Virus record (IMG/VR): IMGVR_UViG_3300025000_000284
Coordinates: 1 to 33,974 of that record
Direction: 5' to 3' (one strand)
Source: a virus
DNA: 33,974 nt
Shown here: piece by piece, positions 29,837 through 33,974 of the stretch
Layout: each line of letters starts with the position of its first letter
Numbering within the stretch: the first letter of the stretch is position 1
Program-made: the position numbers and the translations under genes
Notes under the pieces: generated by a model
Told to the model about the DNA's origin: nothing
The model's database searches: none
The model's input: the letters and a program-made list of their open reading frames with translations, nothing else

Positions 29837-30007
29837 TTATTTGTCGGGCACATGGGCATCACCTACCTTTGTGGAAACCAACTACCAATATTTCAAAATA
29901 GCAATTATTACTTTAAGTAGCCATTTCAGCAGAAACCCTGCAAACACGAGATATCCGAGGATTAACACACATAAGACAATTGCAACCGGTACTGTGATGT
30001 TTTCCAT
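29837..30007 (-). CDS. Small membrane protein with in-frame UAG at codon 42
   Basis: ATG 30007 follows the previous stop by 3 nt (SD GGAGGAAGGGAAG). Forty-one residues, MENITVPVAIVLCVLILGYL then VFAGFLLKWLLKVIIAILKYW, make one or two membrane segments, ending at TAG (29882-29884). Fourteen further sense codons (LVSTKVGDAHVPDK) run to a TAA. The short protein is plausible by itself. The extension could be a real tail or chance. Confidence 0.5.
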
Positions 30008-30010
30008 TGC

Positions 30011-30145
30011 TTACTTCCCTTCCTCCCCTATATCCACTATCCGCCCATCCCGGACGGTAAAATATGTGCCTGTTAGCCTGTACCAGTCTGCGAACCAGTG
30101 GATGTCAACTTGCTCGTTTAAAACTTTCGACTTTTCAAGTGGCAT
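30011..30145 (-). CDS. Small phage protein (44 aa)
   Basis: ATG 30145 with AAAGGAGGCTCGC. The product, MPLEKSKVLNEQVDIHWFAD then WYRLTGTYFTVRDGRIVDIG, ends just before the membrane-protein start, so the two are coupled. It probably forms a small beta sheet. No family recognised. Confidence 0.65.
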   Translation of the reverse strand: MPLEKSKVLNEQVDIHWFADWYRLTGTYFTVRDGRIVDIGEEGK

Positions 30146-30174
30146 GCGAGCCTCCTTTGTGCGGGATTGTGCTG

Positions 30175-31080
30175 CTATTGTGAGCTTACTGAATCAGCTT
30201 CTCGCATAACTTTTTCGATTATTAATCCAGTACATTTTTCAATAACAGTAGAAGCCGGTTCACTATCAGCAAAATTGGTATTACACCAGCCGTCAAGCCA
30301 TCCATCAATATCAATTTCTGCGTATTGAAAGAATTTTTTTGCGAGAATATTAATGTCATTACGTGTCATTGGCTGAATTTCATGTTTGATTGAAAACCGC
30401 CTAATAAGTGCCGGGTCGAGCCTGTCATAACGATTAGTAGTTCCAACTATAATGACGTTATTAGGTAAACTGTCCATTTCCTGCATGAGAGCTATAACTA
30501 TGCGGTTCATCTCTCCAACATCATTCTTCTGACCACGAGCCATACCAACGGCGTCAATTTCATCAAAGCAAAGAACACATGGAGCCGCCCTCGCATATTC
30601 AAACACCTTAGCAACATTTGATTGAGTACTCCCGAGATAAGAACTTATAACGCTTGAAAACCTCACATATACAAACGGTCTATCTGCTATATGAGCAATA
30701 TACCGAGCCAGCATTGTTTTCCCGCCGCCGCTTTCCCCGTGAAGCATTAAGGCCGGGAGATAAGAAATGCCAAGTTCAGATAGCCGCTCAGACGCTTTAA
30801 GTGTCGATAATACAGTTTTTACAGTTTTCGCTTCTTCTGGACGTAACACAAATCGGCTTTCGGGAAAATTTGAAACATCTTCTGCAATCAGCAATTCACG
30901 CAGATTATAGGGAAGTTCAATCATATTCGGTTTAGCATCGAGTTTCCGAAGCATATTTTTCTTAAACGCTTCATCTTTTGCATAAGCCGATTCGCTTAGA
31001 ATAACCCTTGTTTGCTGTTGAGCCTTTTTTATGTCTCCGTCGCATATGTATTGAATTAAATCTCTTTGCCTATCGTTCAT
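30175..31080 (-). CDS. AAA+ ATPase
   Basis: The 301-residue protein has Walker A GESGGGKT (115-122), pore-loop region VRFSSVISSYLG, Walker B LCFDEID (170-176), sensor 1 GTTNR (213-217) and Arg finger RR (227-228). This is a classical AAA module of the FtsH/Cdc48/spastin type. The N-terminal 100 residues are helical and unrecognised. Its partner is unknown: remodelling of a replication, repair or host complex is likely. No protease domain is present. Confidence 0.88.
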   Translation of the reverse strand: MNDRQRDLIQYICDGDIKKAQQQTRVILSESAYAKDEAFKKNMLRKLDAKPNMIELPYNLRELLIAEDVSNFPESRFVLRPEEAKTVKTVLSTLKASERLSELGISYLPALMLHGESGGGKTMLARYIAHIADRPFVYVRFSSVISSYLGSTQSNVAKVFEYARAAPCVLCFDEIDAVGMARGQKNDVGEMNRIVIALMQEMDSLPNNVIIVGTTNRYDRLDPALIRRFSIKHEIQPMTRNDINILAKKFFQYAEIDIDGWLDGWCNTNFADSEPASTVIEKCTGLIIEKVMREADSVSSQ

Positions 31081-31119
31081 TTCGTACCTCTTTCCTTCAC
31101 ATTCTTTATATATGGTGAA

Positions 31120-31653
31120 TCACTCCGCCTCCCACACTTCCAGCCATACCCTTCCAAACTCAAAGCATTCCTTTGCTGTGGACATGTACAAGTCCAGCCG
31201 CCCCTCCACAATATCCCCACCGCAATCCATCACCGTAAATGTCCTGTCAAAGTAGGGTATATACAGCTTCGTCCCTATCGGATATTCTTTCAGCCATGCC
31301 GCTATAAATCCCTCCTGCACACGTTCCCCGCTTGCCGTTATGCCGTATGTGGGGTCAGTGGGCTTCTTGCCGCAGGAACCTTCCCAATAGGCTGTGCATT
31401 CCATTATGCGACGGTCAACTCGTTCTGTACCTTTACTTGACTTGCCCTGTGCTTCTTTCACCTGCACGGATAATTCTTCAACTTGCTTCATATACTGCCT
31501 ACATTTGGCGTGTAGGCTGTCTAGCTCGGTCTGTAGCGTGGCGTTATGCTGTTGTACGGCGTCGAGTTCTTTTTCAGTGGCAACTAGTGCGTATAGTGTG
31601 TATACTGTGACGATTAGGGCGATTATGTAAACAAATATTAATTTAGGTTTCAT
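31120..31653 (-). CDS. Membrane-anchored 3D-domain protein
   Basis: An N-terminal membrane segment (about residues 5-24, IFVYIIALIVTVYTLYAL), a coiled-coil stalk (27-70) and a C-terminal 3D double-psi beta-barrel (about 85-177). The three aspartates are in the motifs PIGTKLYIPYFDRT, VMDCGGDIV and GRLDLYM. 3D domains occur in resuscitation-promoting and MltA-type cell-wall enzymes; here it is probably an envelope protein acting on peptidoglycan. Function in the phage is unproven. Confidence 0.85.
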   Translation of the reverse strand: MKPKLIFVYIIALIVTVYTLYALVATEKELDAVQQHNATLQTELDSLHAKCRQYMKQVEELSVQVKEAQGKSSKGTERVDRRIMECTAYWEGSCGKKPTDPTYGITASGERVQEGFIAAWLKEYPIGTKLYIPYFDRTFTVMDCGGDIVEGRLDLYMSTAKECFEFGRVWLEVWEAE

Positions 31654-31665
31654 TGGGTGCCTCCT

Positions 31666-32418
31666 TTAAAACATACTTATTTGTGCCATCGCTGCATCAA
31701 GTCTCTTTTGTGCCTTGCCGTATATCTCTCTATCTGCTTCAAACGCTATAAAATTTCTCTTTAAATCTAAACACGCTGCAGGTATTGAAGCTGAACCCGT
31801 TGCAGCATCCAAAACTGTTTCACCTTCATTGGTATAGGTTTTGAGCATGTAACTACATAACGGTACAGGCTTTTGGTTTGGGTGTATCCTCTCGGGATCG
31901 TCATTGTTCACGACGTCAAATTTAAGAATCCTTTTTGGGTATCTGTCTGTCGTTCCTGTATTGTTTTTAGTCGCCTTTCCTGAACCATATACGCCTGATG
32001 TATGTTGTGTTGTGGCTGCATTCATCGGCAATAGATTTTTCCTCATTTGCGGGTTATAGGTTGGAGCTTTACCGTAGAACACCATTACCAACTCATAATC
32101 AAGCATGGGGACAGAATTTTTATTCAAGTGTCCAGTAGTTTTGTTCTTCTCCCAAATCCAGTCATAACGGTACATTTTGGGGTTTGTGGAATACAGGAAT
32201 TTATCAAATGGAGGAACGGCAAACAATAATATGGCTGCGTTCGGCTTTGCTACTCTCAAAAATTCACTCCACATTAATTCAGGATTTATTATCTTGTCCC
32301 ATGAGCTTTTTGTTTTGCCATATGGAAGGTCTGTAAATATGCAATCAATACTGCAGGTTTTTATTTGCTTCATGCCTTGCAAACAGTCCATATTGTAAAG
32401 TTTGTTTAGTTCTAGCAT
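31666..32418 (-). CDS. DNA N6-adenine or N4-cytosine methyltransferase
   Basis: ATG 32418 has GGGAGG 5 nt upstream, preferable to an upstream ATG. The 250-residue protein shows the catalytic motif TDLPYGKT (29-36) first and the SAM-binding DAATGSASIPA last (about 208-218), a beta-class order. NPQMRKN and RIHPNQKP are typical phage-MTase landmarks. No restriction partner is adjacent; it probably protects phage DNA from host restriction. Confidence 0.88.
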   Translation of the reverse strand: MLELNKLYNMDCLQGMKQIKTCSIDCIFTDLPYGKTKSSWDKIINPELMWSEFLRVAKPNAAILLFAVPPFDKFLYSTNPKMYRYDWIWEKNKTTGHLNKNSVPMLDYELVMVFYGKAPTYNPQMRKNLLPMNAATTQHTSGVYGSGKATKNNTGTTDRYPKRILKFDVVNNDDPERIHPNQKPVPLCSYMLKTYTNEGETVLDAATGSASIPAACLDLKRNFIAFEADREIYGKAQKRLDAAMAQISMF

Positions 32419-32433
32419 TCTGACCTCCCCCAA

Positions 32434-32590
32434 CTTTATTTAGCCACCTTTTGCGCTCACTCTGACCGCTCATGGCGTTGTCGCGATATTTAGTTTTCAA
32501 GGTACATTTGTCCCCAAAACGAGACAACTTTTAAGCCCTCCGAAGAGGGTGAACATTTGCGTGGTTAGGCTGATATCCTGTATAACTTTT
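32434..32590 (-). other. Noncoding leader upstream of methyltransferase
   Basis: Contains CCCTC-TTCG-GAGGG (32536-32549) and, on the minus strand, CCTTGAAAACTAAATA (32487-32502), which resembles the conserved motif of Firmicutes 16S-23S spacers. TTGTC/GACAA forms an inverted repeat nearby. No gene found. Confidence 0.4.
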
Positions 32591-32591
32591 C

Positions 32592-32620
32592 TTGTCGTTT
32601 TCTCCCTACAATGGTAAAAT
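32592..32620 (+). promoter_or_regulatory. Promoter of Cas2/SinR-like gene
   Basis: TTGTCG (32592-32597), 17-nt spacer, TAAAAT (32615-32620), about 40 nt ahead of the plus-strand gene. It is divergent from the methyltransferase leader. Confidence 0.55.
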
Positions 32621-32660
32621 TATGTCGTCCAAACAAATTTTATAGAAGGGAGGTGATTCT

Positions 32661-32927
32661 GTGAGCGTGTATATGATTTCTTACGATTTACATTCTCCAA
32701 CCAATAATAGAGAAAACGTTGAAAATGCAATAAAGGGTCTCGGTACTTGGTGCAAATATGTGACAACGACATTCCTGGTGAAAACTGACTTAGATGTATA
32801 TGCTGTAGAAAAAACTGCTGTCGCATACTTGGACACAAACGATTCCATGGTAATCTGCAAGATTGAGAAACCTATTCGGGGTTGGTTGACCGAGGCACAG
32901 TGGAAATGGATACGTGAGAATCTCTGA
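32661..32927 (+). CDS. Stand-alone Cas2/SinR-like protein
   Basis: GTG start with GGGAGGTGATTCT. The 88-residue protein begins MSVYMISYDLHSPTNNRENV, the beta strand and Asp (YDL) of Cas2/VapD-type ferredoxin-like nucleases, and ends DSMVICKIEKPIRGWLTEAQ WKWI. This pattern matches the small proteins called SinR-like or Cas2-like found outside CRISPR loci. No cas1 is present, so it is not a CRISPR adaptation gene. It may be a toxin-like or RNA-binding protein. Its 3' end overlaps a minus-strand gene by 56 nt. Confidence 0.7.
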   Translation: MSVYMISYDLHSPTNNRENVENAIKGLGTWCKYVTTTFLVKTDLDVYAVEKTAVAYLDTNDSMVICKIEKPIRGWLTEAQWKWIRENL

Positions 32928-33027
32928 TACCGTCACTATCTTCTGGTATGAAGTTTATCAGCCGGACTGCTTGCTCTAGTTCGGCTACTTTCTTTTCTAG
33001 TAATTCGATACGTTCATTAGGCATCAT
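32872..33027 (-). CDS. Small coiled-coil phage protein (51 aa)
   Basis: ATG 33027 (SD AGGAGGTGTAACCGCT). Short coiled coil MMPNERIELLEKKVAELEQA then an acidic tail. The last 56 nt are antisense to the Cas2/SinR-like gene. It is in the operon with the antirepressor upstream. Unknown role. Confidence 0.6.
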   Translation of the reverse strand: MMPNERIELLEKKVAELEQAVRLINFIPEDSDGIRDSHVSISTVPRSTNPE

Positions 33028-33077
33028 AGCGGTTACACCTCCTTTCCTAAACATTAAACATTAGCTGGAGCACGGTG

Positions 33078-33845
33078 TTAGGTTAGGTACTTAATGCGAT
33101 ATTCCTTGATAATTCCGGTATAGATTTCTTTTAGCCGCTTTTCTTCCTCGATACAGTCAAGTTTGCAGTATTCCTTTACCGCTGTTTTTGTCGCCCCTGC
33201 ATCCTCCAAGCGCTTCTTGCCATTTCTCAACCTGGTAGATAAATCTGCACCGGCTTTTTCTTCGAGAAGCTTATAACTGTCCGACCTTAAATCCTCATGG
33301 TTTTGTCCTTTGTTGCCGAGTTTGATTCCGATTTCTCCAAGGCTGGAATTAATCCATTTGCGCCATTGGTCTTTAGGCAGCTCAGCCATAGTATCTTTAA
33401 TTGTTTGAGTGGCAGTTTCAAGCCTCTCAACTTTTGCTTCCAGTTTTGCGGATGCCATAAGCAGGTGAGATACCATTTGGAGTTCGGGGGAAAGTTTGGA
33501 ATAGTCGATAGATTGCTGCTTGAATTTTTCTTCTACTTTAATGAAGTAACGGCGAATTTCCTTACCCTTTTCGTTATTCTCAACCATAGCGATCTCTTTT
33601 GCCGGTTCAAGTTTAAAGACGTAATCAATTGCCCTTCCACCGTTTTCTAAGTTTTTAGAAACCGTTATAAAGTCTTGATTTTCAACGAATTCATACTTTT
33701 CAATGCGGTTCTTCATCCAGTCTGCAAATTTTGAATTTACTTCGAGAAATTCATGCAACTCCCTAGCATTAACCAGATTTGTCCCCTTTTCAGATTGATA
33801 GATTGGTATTAAACCATTTTCAATAATTGATAGATTATTTATCAT
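33078..33845 (-). CDS. AntA/AntB-type antirepressor
   Basis: The 255-residue protein starts with the AntA domain (about residues 14-95: YQSEKGTNLVNARELHEFLE, SKFADWMKNRIEKYEF, ENGGRAIDYVFKLEPAKEIA), known from antirepressors of temperate phages. The middle is a coiled region (KLEAKVERLETATQTI). The C-terminal part (QWRKWINSSLGEIGIKLG) resembles the KilAC-like module. SD AGGAGGAACGCTA. It likely inactivates the lytic repressor and is next to an XRE regulator. Confidence 0.88.
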   Translation of the reverse strand: MINNLSIIENGLIPIYQSEKGTNLVNARELHEFLEVNSKFADWMKNRIEKYEFVENQDFITVSKNLENGGRAIDYVFKLEPAKEIAMVENNEKGKEIRRYFIKVEEKFKQQSIDYSKLSPELQMVSHLLMASAKLEAKVERLETATQTIKDTMAELPKDQWRKWINSSLGEIGIKLGNKGQNHEDLRSDSYKLLEEKAGADLSTRLRNGKKRLEDAGATKTAVKEYCKLDCIEEEKRLKEIYTGIIKEYRIKYLT

Positions 33846-33885
33846 TAGCGTTCCTCCTAAATATATCCGTTAGGTAAGTTTTGGA

Positions 33886-33974
33886 CTAAATTTTTTTATC
33901 GTTGAAAAGTGCATCCATTGATACACCCAAAACCTTTGACACTTTCCGCATAACCGGCAATTCAAAGTCAATTT
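33886..33974 (-). CDS. XRE-type HTH regulator, C-terminal end only
   Basis: The frame enters from the right edge and reads IDFELPVMRKVSKVLGVSMD, then ALFNDKKI and TAG. This is the last two helices of a Cro/C1-type HTH domain (the VLGVSMDALF motif). It is probably a short Cro- or repressor-like protein upstream of the antirepressor. The start is outside the window. Confidence 0.75.
   Translation of the reverse strand, partial: IDFELPVMRKVSKVLGVSMDALFNDKKI

Noticed and set aside
32345-32527. Minus-strand 60-codon frame across the methyltransferase start
   Set aside because: It overlaps the well-supported start of the methyltransferase in another frame and has no SD or recognisable content.
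1-33974. Global stop-codon reassignment (TGA or TAG as sense)
   Set aside because: Many genes end at TGA or TAG exactly at translational-coupling overlaps such as ATGA, and the large genes contain no internal TGA or TAG. Only isolated cases remain.

Overview
The window is a mosaic temperate-phage (prophage) or phage-plasmid genome from a low-GC member of the Bacillota, most likely a clostridial-type host. The evidence is AGGAGG-type ribosome binding sites, AT-rich leaders, TTGACA/TATAAT promoters, and Firmicutes-phage families: AntA antirepressor, RecT, DUF4373-type replication protein, phBC6A51-type small terminase, phage metallopeptidase and P22-like portal. No host core gene or integration site is visible, and both ends cut through genes.

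Almost everything is transcribed leftward (minus strand). From right to left: an XRE-type regulator (cut by the edge), an AntA antirepressor, a DNA methyltransferase, a 3D-domain protein, an AAA+ ATPase, many small genes and an HNH endonuclease (33974-27000). Next comes a recombination and replication block (26845-20470): SbcC-like ATPase, RecT, a metallo-beta-lactamase-fold protein, SSB, a replication organiser and a DnaB-like helicase. A run of small early genes with a VRR-NUC nuclease and an interrupted HNH gene follows (20485-16420). Left of the plus-strand island lies the late side: metallopeptidase, small terminase, a noncoding control or packaging region, a RepL-like replication protein, HNH nuclease, large terminase, portal and the start of a scaffold gene.

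A plus-strand island (about 11517-15971) interrupts this plan. It has its own promoters, a ribbon-helix-helix protein, an operon of seven genes separated by strongly structured spacers, a pair of degenerate CRISPR-like repeats and a serine recombinase with a terminator. A second plus-strand gene at 32661 encodes a stand-alone Cas2/SinR-like protein. A very small plus-strand transcription unit lies at 27266-27340.

The least explained signal is a set of tRNA-like or compact two-hairpin RNA elements between genes: a 111-nt class-II tRNA-like gene without a recognisable anticodon arm, a tRNA-Asn-like gene with a broken elbow, and two 56-58-nt D-armless cloverleaf-like elements. Three of the four lie just before an AATAAA-rich Shine-Dalgarno leader. 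Several small genes also carry an in-frame UGA or UAG, most clearly the HNH gene at 17091-17750. Everything here comes from reading the sequence; no database search or folding program was run.
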